From Terriglobia bacterium (lineage in GTDB: Bacteria > Acidobacteriota > Terriglobia > Acidiferrales > UBA7541): a stretch of DNA of 47,265 nt. The notes below the pieces were generated by a model. It was not told the origin of the DNA. It saw only the letters and a program-made list of their open reading frames with translations, and made no database searches. Numbering within the stretch: position 1 is the first letter of the stretch; each line of letters opens with the position of its first letter. Positions 8,325 through 18,545 of the stretch are shown here, piece by piece. A program made the translations under genes and the position numbers. The stretch spans positions 1 through 47,265 of the forward strand of contig JAIQEV010000027.1 of NCBI GenBank assembly GCA_020073585.1, written 5' to 3'.

Positions 8325-10816
8325 CACTTGCGGCCCACAAAGCGCAGCCGCATGGTGAACGCCCGGCTCTGCCCGCCCGCGAACGCCAGATAGTTCGGCG
8401 CGGTGATGTTGTTCACCACGGTCTCCGGATTTTCCCGGGCGAGCACATTCACCGCGGAAATTCGCGCCGCCCAGTAGTAGCCGCGAAACTGGAAGCGCTT
8501 CTCGAGGCCCAGATTCAGGCTGGCGTAATCCGGGAAGCGCTGCGCGTTGGCCGCACCAGCGAGCTGCTGGTACTGATCCACGCTGCCGAAGGGATAGCCG
8601 CTCCGATACTCGAAGAAATAGCTGAGGAACAGGCCCCAGAAGGGTGTCTGCGCCCAGCCCCAGGTGAGCAGGCGGTTCGGCGCGTCCCACGGAAGCGGCC
8701 CGGACTGCTGCGCGGCAAACTGCAGCGGGCCAAGCGCCGGGTCCAGCGCTTCGTTGGAATGCGCGCGCGACCTCGTGTAGCCGGCGAAAAGCTCCGCCTG
8801 CTGCGCAAAGGCGTGCCGCGCGGAAAACGTCGCGGAGCGGTAGCGGTCGCGCCGCGTGTTCTGCAGCACGAATACCGTGCCGGGCTGTCCCGGCTGCTGC
8901 GCCGCGTACACCAGCCCGTCGCGGCCGTTGCGGGCCAGCAGTTCCACGCCGAGCAGCGTGTCCTTTCCGATTTTCTGCTGCCAGCCGGCGCTCGTGGTGG
9001 CAAAGCGCGGCTGCGTCAGCCCGCCCGCCGGCAGCGCAAACCGGCTGGCCGCCGGTCCGGCCACAGGCACGACTCCGCTCGCGTCATAGAAGGTGTCCAC
9101 CTGCGCCTGATCCCCGGCACGGCCGAGTAGCGAGAGATCGAGCGGCGCGTTCGTCAAGCTCCAGCCGAGCGAAAGCTTGGCCGTGTCTTCTTTCTGGAAC
9201 GGCAGAATGTTCACGGCCACGTGCGGCCCGGCCATGGCGTGCTGCACGAGACGGTCCCAATCCGCGCGCACGCCGGCCTGCACGATCAGCCGCTGTGCGA
9301 TCTTCCAGGTGTCCTGCACGTAGCCGCCGGCCTGGGTGTTGGAGAGGCGCAACGCCGCATTCCCGCTGAAGGTGCTGAGCCGCGCCAGCGTACCGTCGCC
9401 GCGCAGCACGTCCATTTCGCCGCGCATCGCGGCCTGCGAGAACGCCAGCGCATTCACGTTAAAGCCGGCTGCCAGCTCGTGCGTGCCGTGCCAGCGCCGC
9501 GAGGGAGCCGCCACGCTGCCCATGCCTTGCAGCCGCCGCCCGCGCCGCCGCAGGCGCTCGAAATAGTTGCCCGAAGAGCCCGCCGGCGTCAGGACGTATG
9601 GCGCGCTGCCCTGCGGCATCCGCTCCAGGACTCCGCTGTCCACGGCGAACCCCAGCGTGATCAGCGTGGAATGCAGCCAGAGTTGATCCTTGAGCGCCAC
9701 AAACGAGCGGCGGAGTTCGGCGTCGAGCGTCGTGGAAACGGGGTCGAAGGCGTCCAGACCCAGGTGCGTGCCGCTCTCGCGGTTGTAGAGATAACTCGCG
9801 GAGAGGATATGCCGCGGCGTGAGGTTCCCTTGCAGCCGCAGCAGACTCTGCCCGGCCCACTGCGACGTCTCGTCCGCGCCGGGAGGCTGCTGCTTCACCA
9901 GGGTAAAGGTGTGCTGCAGGCTTACCGCTTCCGAAAACCACGCCCGTCCGCGCGCCAGCGGCCCCGAAAACTGAAACCGCGGATACCAGTTGCCGAGGTG
10001 CCAGCCGCGCTCGACGTGAATCCCGGGGATAAAGTTCGTCGTCCCAAACCGCCAGCGGTCGTCTCCGGAGATCGAGTCCAGCGTGAGGATGCCGGCCCCG
10101 GGATGCGCGTAGCCGCTGCCGAAGCGCCCCGCCTGCACCTCCGCCGAGCGCGTGGCATCCACGCTGAAGCGCGCGTTCAGTCCGCCGGTCGCGGGGTCGC
10201 CAATCTCGAAGCCGTCGAGCAGATACTGCGTTTCCCCGGTGCGCGCGCCGGCAACGTGGATCGCCCCGGCGTTGTCGCGGACGATGTCCGGCAAAACCAC
10301 CAGGCTATTGAGAAGCGTATGCGTGTTCGGCACGGGAACGTCGCGAATCTCCCGGGCCAGCAGCGTGGCGCGTTGCGCCGTCTCTTCCGGGTCCATGCGG
10401 CCCGCGCCGGCGGAAACTTCGACCTTTTCGTGGAGCTCCTGCTCGTGGTTCAGGGTGTAGGAGACTTCGTTCTGCCCTGCGCGCAGCGTGAGCGGCTGGC
10501 CGGCCAGAACGAAGAAGCCCGGTTTGCGCAGCGTGACGCGGTAATCGCCTGGGCGGAGGTTCGTGAAGGAAAACCGGCCCAGGTGATCGGTCAGGGCGGT
10601 CAGGACCAGAGAAGCCAGCGGGGCGGCTGGAGGTTTCGCGCCCGCGGTCCCTCCGGTGGCCGATTCCAGCAAGACCTCCGTGGCGGGAACTGGCATGCCG
10701 TTTTCGTCAACCACCTCTCCGTGAAGCTGCGCTGTGGTTTGCGCACAGCTTCCGTCGAGAGCACCCAAGAGTGTCCACAAGGCAACCGAAAACAGCACTC
10801 TCCGCACGTTGCACAC
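8324..10816 (-). CDS. TonB-dependent receptor with carboxypeptidase-regulatory domain
   Basis: The 830-residue protein has an N-terminal export signal (residues 1-25, ending near GSCAQ). A carboxypeptidase-regulatory-like beta-sandwich follows (about 28-120, with LHGEVVDENGMPVPATEV and GRFSFTNLRPGDYRVTLRKPGF). Next is a plug-like region (about 150-240, with RTGETQYLLDGFEIGDP) and a long beta-barrel to the C-terminus. This is the OAR-like receptor type that is greatly expanded in Acidobacteriota. It should lie in the outer membrane and take up or bind a large substrate. The start is a GTG; an AAAAGG sequence lies about 9 bases upstream. It heads an operon with a membrane protein and an ACS-type MFS transporter. 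The substrate is not indicated. Confidence 0.85.
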   Translation of the reverse strand: MCNVRRVLFSVALWTLLGALDGSCAQTTAQLHGEVVDENGMPVPATEVLLESATGGTAGAKPPAAPLASLVLTALTDHLGRFSFTNLRPGDYRVTLRKPGFFVLAGQPLTLRAGQNEVSYTLNHEQELHEKVEVSAGAGRMDPEETAQRATLLAREIRDVPVPNTHTLLNSLVVLPDIVRDNAGAIHVAGARTGETQYLLDGFEIGDPATGGLNARFSVDATRSAEVQAGRFGSGYAHPGAGILTLDSISGDDRWRFGTTNFIPGIHVERGWHLGNWYPRFQFSGPLARGRAWFSEAVSLQHTFTLVKQQPPGADETSQWAGQSLLRLQGNLTPRHILSASYLYNRESGTHLGLDAFDPVSTTLDAELRRSFVALKDQLWLHSTLITLGFAVDSGVLERMPQGSAPYVLTPAGSSGNYFERLRRRGRRLQGMGSVAAPSRRWHGTHELAAGFNVNALAFSQAAMRGEMDVLRGDGTLARLSTFSGNAALRLSNTQAGGYVQDTWKIAQRLIVQAGVRADWDRLVQHAMAGPHVAVNILPFQKEDTAKLSLGWSLTNAPLDLSLLGRAGDQAQVDTFYDASGVVPVAGPAASRFALPAGGLTQPRFATTSAGWQQKIGKDTLLGVELLARNGRDGLVYAAQQPGQPGTVFVLQNTRRDRYRSATFSARHAFAQQAELFAGYTRSRAHSNEALDPALGPLQFAAQQSGPLPWDAPNRLLTWGWAQTPFWGLFLSYFFEYRSGYPFGSVDQYQQLAGAANAQRFPDYASLNLGLEKRFQFRGYYWAARISAVNVLARENPETVVNNITAPNYLAFAGGQSRAFTMRLRFVGRK

Positions 10817-10873
10817 CCCGAGAGGCCTTTTCCCCTGTCCCCGTATCCTCTACCGTTACTTTCGATTTCGGAC

Positions 10874-13588
10874 TCAGCGCTTGCCGTTGGCCTTCTTTTT
10901 CGGCTTTTTCGCTTCAAGTTTTTCTTGAATAGCCGCCTGCGCCGCCGCCAGCCGCGCAATGGGCACCCGGAAGGGCGAAGCGCTCACGTAATTCAGCCCC
11001 AGCTCGTGGCAGAACTTCACGCTCTCGGGGTCGCCGCCGTGTTCGCCGCAGATGCCCACCTTCAGATTGGGCCGCGTCGCGCGGCCTTCCTTCACCGCCC
11101 AGCGCATCAGCAGCCCTACGCCGGCCGTATCCAGCGACTGGAAGGGGTCGGAGGCGAAGATGCCGGCCTTCTTCTCGTCCACATAGTCGGGCAGGAAGCG
11201 CCCGGCGTCGTCGCGGGAGAGCCCCATGGTGGTCTGCGTCAGGTCGTTGGTGCCGAAGGAGAAGAACTCCGCCACCTTGGCGATGCTGCCCGCCAGCAGC
11301 GCCGCGCGCGGCAACTCGATCATCGTGCCCACGGCGTAGGGCAGCTTGACCTTGGCCTTGGCGATGAGCTCCTCGGCCACGCGCCGGGTGCCCTGTTCGA
11401 GAATGCGCATCTCCTTCTCGTCCAGGGTGAGGGGATGCATGATCTCCGGTATTACTTTAACTTTTTCGCGCTGGCATTCGATCGCCGCCTCGATGATCGC
11501 CCGCACCTGCATCTCCAGAATTTCCGGATAGGTGATGGCCAGGCGGCAGCCGCGGTGCCCCAGCATGGGATTGGCTTCGTGCAACTGCTCGACGCGCCGG
11601 GCCACGTGCTCCACGGTGATCCCCAGCTTCTTCGCCAGCTCCTCCTGCTTCTCGCGCTCGTGCGGCAGGAACTCGTGCAGCGGGGGATCGAGCAGGCGGA
11701 TGGTCACCGGATAGCCGTCCATGGCTTTGAAGATGCCGATGAAGTCGCGCCGCTGGAAAGGCAGCAGCTTTGCCAGCGCCTTCTCGCGCGCTTCCCGGGT
11801 CTCCGCCAGGATCATCTCCTGGATGGCCAGTTGCCGCTCGTGGCTCTTCTCCGGCTGCTCGAAGTCGGTGAAGAACATGTGCTCGGTGCGGCAGAGGCCA
11901 ATGCCCTCGGCGCCCATCTCCCGGGCCTTGCGCGCGTCCTGGGGCGTGTCGGCGTTGGTGCGCACGCGCAGGCGGCGCAATTCGTCGGCCCACTTCATCA
12001 GCGTGGCGTACGCCGGCGGAAGCGTCGGGTTGCCCAGCGGCAACTGCCCCTGGTAGACGAGGCCCTCGCTGCCGTCCAGGGTGATCCAGTCGCCCTCGCG
12101 GATGACCCGCCCGCCGGCCTGCATCTGGTGCGCGTTGTAGTCGATGTCCAGGGCATCGCAGCCCACCACGCAGCACTTGCCCCATCCGCGGGCCACCACC
12201 GCGGCGTGGCTGGTCTTTCCGCCGGTGGCCGTCAGAATCCCCTGCGCCACGGCCATGCCCCCGACGTCCTCGGGGCTGGTCTCGCGGCGCACCAGGATGA
12301 CCTTCTCGCCGCGCTCGGTCCACTCTTCCGCGCTCTGCGCCGAGAACACCACTTTTCCGACGGCGGCACCCGGCACGGCATTGATGCCCCGCGCCAGGAG
12401 CTTTTTCGCCAGGCCGTCGGTGTCCGCGTTGGCCTTGATCACCGGATAGAACAGCCGTTCGATGTCCGCCGGCTGGATGCGCTGCACGGCATCTTCCTTG
12501 CCGATCAGCTTCTCCCGGACCATGTCCGCGGCCATGCAGAACGCCGCCGCCGGGGTGCGCTTGCCGGTGCGCGTCTGCAGCATGTACAGTTTGCCGTCCT
12601 CGACGGTGAACTCCATGTCCTGCATGTCGCGGTAGTGGCGCTCGAGTTTGGCGCGAACTTTTTCGAGCTGCGCGTACACCCGGGGCATGCGCTTTGCCAT
12701 TTCCTCGAGATGCATCGGGGTGCGGATGCCGGCCACCACATCCTCGCCCTGGGCGTTCACCAGGTAATCGCCATAGAAAATCTTTTCGCCCGAGGACGGG
12801 TCGCGCGTGAAGCACACGCCGGTCCCGGAGTTGTCCCCGGTATTGCCGAACACCATCTGCACCACGTTCACCGCCGTCCCCAGCAGTCCGGTGATTTTTT
12901 CCACGCGGCGGTAGGTCACCGCCTTTTCCGCCATCCAGGACCCGAAGACCGCGCCGATGGCGCCCCACAACTGTTCCTGGGGATCCTCGGGGAACGCCGC
13001 GCCGGTCTTCTCCTGGAAGTATTCCTTGTAGTCGCGGATGAGGTCTTTCCAGCCCACGGCGCTGACCTGGGTGTCTTCCTTCACGCCCAGGCGCTGCTTC
13101 ATCGCGCGCAGGCGCTCTTCCAGATGCTCCTTGGGCAGGCCGGTCACCACCGTGGAATACATCTGCACGAAGCGGCGGTAGGCGTCATAGGCGAAACGCT
13201 CGTTGCCGGTGGATCCGGCAATGCCCTGGACCGAGCGGTCATTGAGTCCCAGGTTGAGGATGGTTTCCATCATGCCCGGCATGGAGCGCGCCGAGCCGGA
13301 GCGCACGCTGACCAGCAGCGGATTCTGCGGATCGCCGAGCTTTTTGCCGGTGATGCGTTCGAGCCGCGTCAGGGCCTTGGTCACTTCTTGGCGCATGCCG
13401 GGGGGATGTTTGCGGCCGTTCTTGTAGAAGTGATCGCAAGCTTCGGTGGAGATGGTGAAGCCCGCGGGAACCGGCAGACCGATGCGGGTCATTTCGGCGA
13501 GCCCCGCTCCCTTTCCGCCCAGCAGGTCTTTCCAGTCGCCCCTGCCTTCTGCTTTACCCACGCCGAAAAAATAGACCCATTTCTTCAC
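10874..13588 (-). CDS. ppdK: Pyruvate, phosphate dikinase
   Basis: This 904-residue protein matches the family in length and order. The N-terminal ATP-grasp domain opens with GGKGAGLAEMTRIGLPVPAG and contains SVRSGSARSMPGMMETILN. The phosphohistidine domain has GGKTSHAAVVARGWGK (catalytic His near residue 453). The C-terminal PEP/pyruvate barrel has GTNDLTQTTMGLSRDD and GICGEHGGDP with the catalytic cysteine. It interconverts ATP, phosphate and pyruvate with AMP, diphosphate and PEP, in gluconeogenesis or in reversible diphosphate-linked glycolysis. The tail is lysine-rich (KKPKKKANGKR), an unusual extension. No PPDK regulatory protein gene is nearby. A 14-bp perfect palindrome lies 80 bp upstream of its start. 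Confidence 0.97.
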   Translation of the reverse strand: MKKWVYFFGVGKAEGRGDWKDLLGGKGAGLAEMTRIGLPVPAGFTISTEACDHFYKNGRKHPPGMRQEVTKALTRLERITGKKLGDPQNPLLVSVRSGSARSMPGMMETILNLGLNDRSVQGIAGSTGNERFAYDAYRRFVQMYSTVVTGLPKEHLEERLRAMKQRLGVKEDTQVSAVGWKDLIRDYKEYFQEKTGAAFPEDPQEQLWGAIGAVFGSWMAEKAVTYRRVEKITGLLGTAVNVVQMVFGNTGDNSGTGVCFTRDPSSGEKIFYGDYLVNAQGEDVVAGIRTPMHLEEMAKRMPRVYAQLEKVRAKLERHYRDMQDMEFTVEDGKLYMLQTRTGKRTPAAAFCMAADMVREKLIGKEDAVQRIQPADIERLFYPVIKANADTDGLAKKLLARGINAVPGAAVGKVVFSAQSAEEWTERGEKVILVRRETSPEDVGGMAVAQGILTATGGKTSHAAVVARGWGKCCVVGCDALDIDYNAHQMQAGGRVIREGDWITLDGSEGLVYQGQLPLGNPTLPPAYATLMKWADELRRLRVRTNADTPQDARKAREMGAEGIGLCRTEHMFFTDFEQPEKSHERQLAIQEMILAETREAREKALAKLLPFQRRDFIGIFKAMDGYPVTIRLLDPPLHEFLPHEREKQEELAKKLGITVEHVARRVEQLHEANPMLGHRGCRLAITYPEILEMQVRAIIEAAIECQREKVKVIPEIMHPLTLDEKEMRILEQGTRRVAEELIAKAKVKLPYAVGTMIELPRAALLAGSIAKVAEFFSFGTNDLTQTTMGLSRDDAGRFLPDYVDEKKAGIFASDPFQSLDTAGVGLLMRWAVKEGRATRPNLKVGICGEHGGDPESVKFCHELGLNYVSASPFRVPIARLAAAQAAIQEKLEAKKPKKKANGKR

Positions 13589-13667
13589 GGTGTACCTCGC
13601 TCTTCATTCCCGGCGAATCGCTGCCGAAGGAACTTGTCCCGAAGACCGTTTCACACTCGCGTTGATG

Positions 13668-13681
13668 GTCGGCGCGCCGAC
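13668..13681. repeat. 14-bp perfect palindrome (family F, copy 1)
   Basis: The sequence GTCGGCGCGCCGAC lies between the ppdK start and the glyS stop. Identical copies lie at 15590 and 17561, and a one-base variant at 16596. Confidence 0.7.
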
Positions 13682-13731
13682 ATCCGGCCGCGCCGCAGTT
13701 CAACTCACTTCAAGTAACACTTTCAATTCAC

Positions 13732-15870
13732 TCAACGCGTTTCTTCCCCGCCTAATTCCGAAAAATCGGCAATGGTGGTGAATTCCTTGAGCAGCTCCGC
13801 CAGGAGCGCCAAGCGGTTGCGCCGCACCGCTTCCTGCTCCGCCATGACCATCACATCCACGAAGAAGCGGTCCACCGCTTTGCGCAGGCCCGCGATCGTC
13901 TCCAGCGCCTCGCGGTACTTCCCGGCCCGCTTCTGCACCTGCACGCGGGCCGCGGCCTCGCGCACAGCGGCATGCAGTTCGCGCTCCGCCTCCAGTTCGA
14001 AGAGATCCGGTCGCAGCGCGTGGCCCTTCTCCTTGGCGTCCGCCTTTTCCAGAATCTTGCGGGTGCGTTTGAAGGAGACGGCCAGGGGCTCGAAGTTGCG
14101 CGTCTTGCGGATGGCGCACAGCGCATCCAGCCGGTGATGCGCATCCACCAGGTCGTCGGCGCCCGCGCGGAAGACCGCGTTCACTTCGTCGTAGGCGAAG
14201 CCCAGCTTCTCGCGGAAGACGAAGCGCGCGCGGTCGAGGATGAACTCCAGGATCTGCGCCTCGCGCTCGGGAGCGACCGCCAGCTTCGGCGGGTTGGCGT
14301 GCAGGGCGCGCGTCGCGGCCCCCAGCGCCTGGGAGAGCGAGAGCGTCAGCTTGCGCTCCAGGATGATCTTGACGATGCCCTGCGCGGCGCGGCGCAAGGC
14401 GTAGGGATCGCTCGAGCCCGTGGGAATGATCCCCACGGCGAAGCAGCCGGCCACGCTGTCCAGCTTATCGGCGAGGGCCACGGCGCAGCCCGTCAGGTTG
14501 CCGGGGATGGGATCATCGAGCCCCAGGGGGCGGTAGTGGTCGTAGACCGCGTCGGCCACTTCGGGAGCTTCGCCTTGCGCGCGCGCGTACAGCCCGCCCA
14601 CGATGCCCTGCAGTTCCGTGAACTCCTTGGTCATCTCCGTGGCTAGGTCGCACTTGGCGAGTTCCGCGGCGCGGTCCGCGTCCGGCACGTGCGCCTGCTT
14701 CATGCCCAGGTTGTACCACTGCTCGGCCAGCCAGCGGGCGATGGCCCGCATGCGCTCGACCTTGTCGCGGTAGCTGCCCAGGCGCGATTCGTAGGTGATG
14801 CGCTCGAGCTTCGGCAGATAGTCGGCGAGCCGACATTTCTGGTCCGACTCCCAGAAGAAGCGGGCATCCGCAAAGCGCGCGCGCAGCACGCGCTCGTGCC
14901 CCGCGCGCACCAGCCCCTTGGGATCCTTGGGCAGGTTGATCACCGCCAGGAAATGCGGCGCCAGCTCCCCGTTGCGCTTCTCCACGGCGAAATATTTCTG
15001 ATGCCCGCGCATCACGGTGACCAGAATCTCGTCCGGCAGATCCAGATAGGCGGGATCGAAATCGCCCTGCAGCACCGAGGGGCACTCGTTCAAGAAGGTC
15101 ACCAGGTTGAGCAGTTCCGGATCTTCGTGCAGGCGCCCGCCGGTTTTCCGGATGAGCGCGGCAATCTCTTTTTCGATTTTGGCGCGGCGCGCTTCGGGCC
15201 GCAGCAGGACGCCATTGGCGCGCAGCTTGGCTTCGTAATCCCGGAAATTCTTCACCCGCAAATTCGGGCGGCCGAGGAAGCGGTGGCCCTGGGTGCGGTC
15301 GTCGCTGCTTACGTCGCCGTAGCTGAAGCGCAGCGGCTTGCCGTCGAAGAGGGCCACGATCCAGCGGATGGGGCGGATGAAGCGCGCCCCGGAAAGTCCC
15401 GTCCAGGTCATGGAGCGCGGCCAGGAGAGGTCGTGAATCACGCGGGGCAGCAGCTCGGCGAGAATCTTCTCCGCCGCGCGCCCGGGGATGACCTGCCGCG
15501 CGGCAAGATATTCGCCCTTGGGCGTGGAGACGAATTGGATTTTGTGCAGGGGGATGCCCTGCTTTTCGGCGAAGCTGACCGCGGCGCGTGTCGGCGCGCC
15601 GACCGAATCGTAGGCCACCGACTTCGGCGGGCCGGTCACCTCTTTCACGGCATCGGCTTGCTTTACGCGCAGGCCATAGACCACGCCGGTGAGGCGCCGC
15701 GGCGCCGCATAGGCCGCGACGCTCGCGCCCTCCAGGAGATTTTCCGCCTCCAGGGCTTTCTCGAGAAGCGCGCGCAACTCCACTTCCGCGCGCGGCAGCA
15801 TTCCTGCGGGAATCTCTTCGCAGCCGATTTCAAACAGCAATTCCGCGCGCCGCTCCAGGGACTTCTTCAT
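13732..15870 (-). CDS. glyS: Glycine--tRNA ligase beta subunit
   Basis: The 712-residue product starts [23 protein letters not shown] and has family landmarks such as [26 protein letters not shown]-like [11 protein letters not shown], and [11 protein letters not shown]. The C-terminal part (about 600-712) is the anticodon-binding DALR domain. With GlyQ it forms the tetrameric bacterial glycyl-tRNA synthetase; the beta subunit binds the tRNA. The ATG at 15870 overlaps the glyQ stop (ATGA), so coupling to glyQ fixes the start. A longer in-frame opening upstream lies wholly inside glyQ and is not coding. The gene is the last of recO-glyQ-glyS. Confidence 0.96.
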   Translation of the reverse strand: MKKSLERRAELLFEIGCEEIPAGMLPRAEVELRALLEKALEAENLLEGASVAAYAAPRRLTGVVYGLRVKQADAVKEVTGPPKSVAYDSVGAPTRAAVSFAEKQGIPLHKIQFVSTPKGEYLAARQVIPGRAAEKILAELLPRVIHDLSWPRSMTWTGLSGARFIRPIRWIVALFDGKPLRFSYGDVSSDDRTQGHRFLGRPNLRVKNFRDYEAKLRANGVLLRPEARRAKIEKEIAALIRKTGGRLHEDPELLNLVTFLNECPSVLQGDFDPAYLDLPDEILVTVMRGHQKYFAVEKRNGELAPHFLAVINLPKDPKGLVRAGHERVLRARFADARFFWESDQKCRLADYLPKLERITYESRLGSYRDKVERMRAIARWLAEQWYNLGMKQAHVPDADRAAELAKCDLATEMTKEFTELQGIVGGLYARAQGEAPEVADAVYDHYRPLGLDDPIPGNLTGCAVALADKLDSVAGCFAVGIIPTGSSDPYALRRAAQGIVKIILERKLTLSLSQALGAATRALHANPPKLAVAPEREAQILEFILDRARFVFREKLGFAYDEVNAVFRAGADDLVDAHHRLDALCAIRKTRNFEPLAVSFKRTRKILEKADAKEKGHALRPDLFELEAERELHAAVREAAARVQVQKRAGKYREALETIAGLRKAVDRFFVDVMVMAEQEAVRRNRLALLAELLKEFTTIADFSELGGEETR
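15590..15603. repeat. 14-bp perfect palindrome (family F, copy 2, inside glyS)
   Basis: A second exact GTCGGCGCGCCGAC, here coding for part of the VGAPTR stretch of GlyS. Confidence 0.7.
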
Positions 15871-16817
15871 GCGCGCACCTCGCCCGCCGGAACGCTCTCT
15901 TCCCCGCTCATCTGCTGCACGAAATATTGCGCGGTGCGGCAGGCCAGCGTGCGCACCCGGGCCATCAGCGCGGCGCGCTCGGTGGTGGAAATCACCCCCC
16001 GCGCATCGAGCTGATTGAACAGGTGCGAACACTTCAGGCACAGATCGTAGGCGGCCACCAGCGGATAGCGCTCCCGCGCCGGCCCCTTGGCGCGCTCGAA
16101 CCCCTCCAGGAGCCCCTTGGCCTCCTTCTCGTGAATCTCGAACTCCGCGCGGATGGCCGGTGCGTCGCTGCGCTCGAAGCTGTACACGGAAAGCTGCTGC
16201 TCTTCGCGCAAGCGGATCTCCCCGTAGCTGCGGTCCTCGGACCAGCGCAGGTCGTAGACGCTCTCCACGCCCTGCAGGAAAGAGGCGATGCGCTCCAGTC
16301 CGTAGGTCAGTTCCACGGAGACGGGATCCAGATCCACTCCCCCGCACTGCTGGAAGTAGGTGAACTGCGTGATCTCCAGGCCGTCGAGCAGCACCTGCCA
16401 GCCGATGCCCCAGGCGCCCAGCGTGGGCGACTCCCAGTTGTCTTCTTCAAAACGAATGTCGTGCTCGGCGAGGCGGATGCCGATGGCCTCCAGACTTTCC
16501 AGGTACACGTCCTGCACGTCCGCCGGAGAGGGCTTCAGGACGATCTGAAACTGCAGATGCTTGTAGAGGCGGTTGGGATTTTCGCCGTAGCGGCCGTCGG
16601 CGGGCCGACGGCTCGGCTGCACGTAGGCCACGCGATAGGGAGCCGCTCCGAGAACGCGCAGAAACGTTTCCGGATGCATGGTGCCGGCGCCCACTTCCAC
16701 GTCGTAGGGCTGCTGGAGCACGCAGCCGCGATGCACCCAGAATTGGGAGAGCGCGAGAATCAAATCCTGCACGGTGAGTCCCTGTTTCTTTTTCTCAAGT
16801 TTTACTTTAGCTTTCAC
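15867..16817 (-). CDS. glyQ: Glycine--tRNA ligase alpha subunit
   Basis: The 316-residue protein has the class II synthetase core of GlyQ. Landmarks are [19 protein letters not shown], the strand [19 protein letters not shown], the tRNA/ATP region [19 protein letters not shown], and [27 protein letters not shown]. It activates glycine and works with GlyS. The start is taken as the GTG at 16817, which overlaps the recO stop as GTGA; the next 11 residues ([11 protein letters not shown]) are a basic leader before the conserved core. The frame stays open another 350 bp upstream, but that is the shadow of recO. The C-terminus overlaps glyS. Confidence 0.96.
   Translation of the reverse strand: MKAKVKLEKKKQGLTVQDLILALSQFWVHRGCVLQQPYDVEVGAGTMHPETFLRVLGAAPYRVAYVQPSRRPADGRYGENPNRLYKHLQFQIVLKPSPADVQDVYLESLEAIGIRLAEHDIRFEEDNWESPTLGAWGIGWQVLLDGLEITQFTYFQQCGGVDLDPVSVELTYGLERIASFLQGVESVYDLRWSEDRSYGEIRLREEQQLSVYSFERSDAPAIRAEFEIHEKEAKGLLEGFERAKGPARERYPLVAAYDLCLKCSHLFNQLDARGVISTTERAALMARVRTLACRTAQYFVQQMSGEESVPAGEVRA
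16596..16609. repeat. Palindrome variant (family F, inside glyQ)
   Basis: GTCGGCGGGCCGAC differs from the family F palindrome by one central base and lies in the glyQ coding region. Confidence 0.5.
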
Positions 16818-17554
16818 GCCGTCTCCAAGAGTCCCCGGGTAATCAATTTTCGTTCCGTGTGATGCTCGATCCAATCGAGAGCGGCTGCGAGCAATTCCGC
16901 CGCGAGCGCCGCCGGCACGGCGGCATCTGCGATTTTGTCCAGACGCTCGCTTTTCAAAACCGCCGCAAGCTTGCGCGCCGCGGGCGAAAGCGATTGCATT
17001 CCGGGACGCCGGCAATCCTCGCACAACAATCCCGGGCTCCAGGAGGCATGATACCCCGGGCGCGCACCGAGAACCGCGCCGCACTTCCCGCAGCGCTCGA
17101 GAGGCGGCAGCCAGCCTCCGAGCTTCACGGTCCAGAAGGCGAAATAACTGGCCGGAAGGCGCCAATCCTTGCGCCGCTCAATTTCTCCCGCGGCCAGGAG
17201 AATCAGCCGGAACATGGCCTCCGCCGGTTCGCGCTCCGGCAGGACCATCTCGGTGATCTCGCTGATCAGCGCCAGCCCGGTGGCCAGCGCGTACTCGCTC
17301 TGCGCCGCGTGAAACGATTCCAGCAGGTCGCACTGCTGGATGCGCACCAGGTCGCGCGTTTCACGCTCGATGTAATCCATCTGCACGTGCGCCAGCAGTT
17401 CCAGCGTCGAGCCGTAGCGGTTCTTGAGCCGGCGCGCGCCGGAAGCCACCCCGCGCATCCGGCCGCTGGTCCGCGAAAGAAAACTCACCAAGCGGTCGGC
17501 CTCGCCCAGAGGAAATGTCTTGAGGATGATCGCTTCCGTTTCCAGGGCAGGCAT
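16814..17554 (-). CDS. recO: DNA repair protein RecO
   Basis: The 246-residue protein starts [22 protein letters not shown], the RecO N-terminal OB fold. It contains [22 protein letters not shown] (DNA contact region) and a zinc-binding pair, CGKC near residue 152 and CEDC near residue 178. RecO loads RecA onto SSB-coated single-stranded DNA with RecR. The ATG at 17554 is chosen because homologues start at this point. An upstream in-frame extension would cross a perfect palindrome at 17561 and has no family similarity. It is the first gene of recO-glyQ-glyS; the stop overlaps the glyQ start. Confidence 0.92.
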   Translation of the reverse strand: MPALETEAIILKTFPLGEADRLVSFLSRTSGRMRGVASGARRLKNRYGSTLELLAHVQMDYIERETRDLVRIQQCDLLESFHAAQSEYALATGLALISEITEMVLPEREPAEAMFRLILLAAGEIERRKDWRLPASYFAFWTVKLGGWLPPLERCGKCGAVLGARPGYHASWSPGLLCEDCRRPGMQSLSPAARKLAAVLKSERLDKIADAAVPAALAAELLAAALDWIEHHTERKLITRGLLETA

Positions 17555-17872
17555 ATCGCTGTCGGCGCGCCGACTCGCGCTTGCACGGAGCAGAAGAGCC
17601 GGCAAACCATCGTCGAAGCGGCTCTTGTTTACTTACCACACCCGCCACGCCGGCGCAATGTCTGCTTCACCCCGCGGCACAAAAAAAAATCTTGCTCGCT
17701 TTTCCTTTCTCTTCCCCGCAACCACTTGCCGCTCTGCACCATCCGGTCATTCCCACGTTCTGTTAACTACGAATTTCCCTGGAAAGTAATTATCGGACGC
17801 ACCTCTTCTTCCCCGCCGGCCTTTGCAAATTCGGTTGCTTCCGCTACATTCCTCAAGACCCGGACAGACGAC
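17555..17872. other. Intergenic region between divergent recO and rhomboid genes
   Basis: These 318 bases hold the promoters of two diverging genes. A family F palindrome starts at 17561. The middle (17625-17870) is much lower in G+C than its surroundings and includes an A9 run near 17685. No gene, tRNA or clear DnaA box was found. Confidence 0.5.
17561..17574. repeat. 14-bp perfect palindrome (family F, copy 3)
   Basis: The third exact GTCGGCGCGCCGAC lies 6 bp upstream of the recO ATG, where a binding site or hairpin could affect recO expression. Confidence 0.7.
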
Positions 17873-18529
17873 ATGTTCATCCCACTCAAAGACCTGAATC
17901 CGCGCCGCGGCATACCGTTCATGACGGTGCTGCTGATCCTTGGCAATGTGGCGGCATTTGCCTACCAGACCACGCTCACGCCGCACGCCGAGAAGGCTCT
18001 GGTCTTTGCTTACGGTACGGTTCCGCAGCGCTTCCCCGCTTTGCTGGCCGGGCACGGAGAGTGGACAGCGGCGCTGCTGCCGCTGGTGACCAGCATGTTC
18101 TTGCACGGGGGATTGCTGCACCTCGCGGGGAATATGCTTTTCTTGTGGATCTTCGGGGATAACGTCGAGGATTATTTCGGGCACTTCGCGTATCTGCTGT
18201 TTTATTTTGTGTGCGGAATCGCGGCGGGGCTCCTGCATGTGGCCACGAATGCGCATTCCGCACTTCCCGCGCTGGGGGCCAGCGGGGCGATCTCCGGGGT
18301 GATGGGGGCGTACCTGGTGCTGTACCCGAGGTCGCGGATTCTGACGCTGGTGTTCATTTTCCTGGTGCCAATTCCGGCGGTGATCATTCTCGGGTGGTGG
18401 TTCGTGCTGCAGTTTCTGAGCGGGATGAGCACGCTGGGAATGCGCACGGCGGGAGGAGTGGCCTGGTGGGCGCACGTGGGCGGCTTTCTGACGGGCATGG
18501 CGGTGACGATCGGGGCGCGGCGGAAATGA
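17873..18529 (+). CDS. Rhomboid family intramembrane serine protease
   Basis: The 218-residue product has six hydrophobic segments. The catalytic serine is in GASGAISGVMGAY (Ser137) and its partner histidine in AWWAHVGGFLTG (His201). The HxxxN oxyanion element is HLAGN (His83, Asn87), after the amphipathic WxxxTSMFLHGG loop. Both catalytic residues are present, so it should cleave membrane substrates; the natural substrate is unknown. The start is the ATG at 17873 (MFIPLKDLNPRRG, a usual N-terminus in this subfamily). The ribosome site is weak. The frame is open much further upstream, but that is the antisense shadow of recO. Confidence 0.92.
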   Translation: MFIPLKDLNPRRGIPFMTVLLILGNVAAFAYQTTLTPHAEKALVFAYGTVPQRFPALLAGHGEWTAALLPLVTSMFLHGGLLHLAGNMLFLWIFGDNVEDYFGHFAYLLFYFVCGIAAGLLHVATNAHSALPALGASGAISGVMGAYLVLYPRSRILTLVFIFLVPIPAVIILGWWFVLQFLSGMSTLGMRTAGGVAWWAHVGGFLTGMAVTIGARRK

Positions 18530-18545
18530 ACGGAAGAAGAAAAGG

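Noticed and set aside
9221-13717. A 1498-codon open frame on the + strand
   Set aside because: It is antisense to the receptor and ppdK genes, is rich in His/Arg/Gln/Pro as expected of a GC-rich shadow frame, and resembles no protein.
17555-17872. Replication origin in the recO-rhomboid gap
   Set aside because: The gap is AT-richer and close to the change in G/C bias, but no cluster of DnaA boxes and no origin-linked gene was seen.
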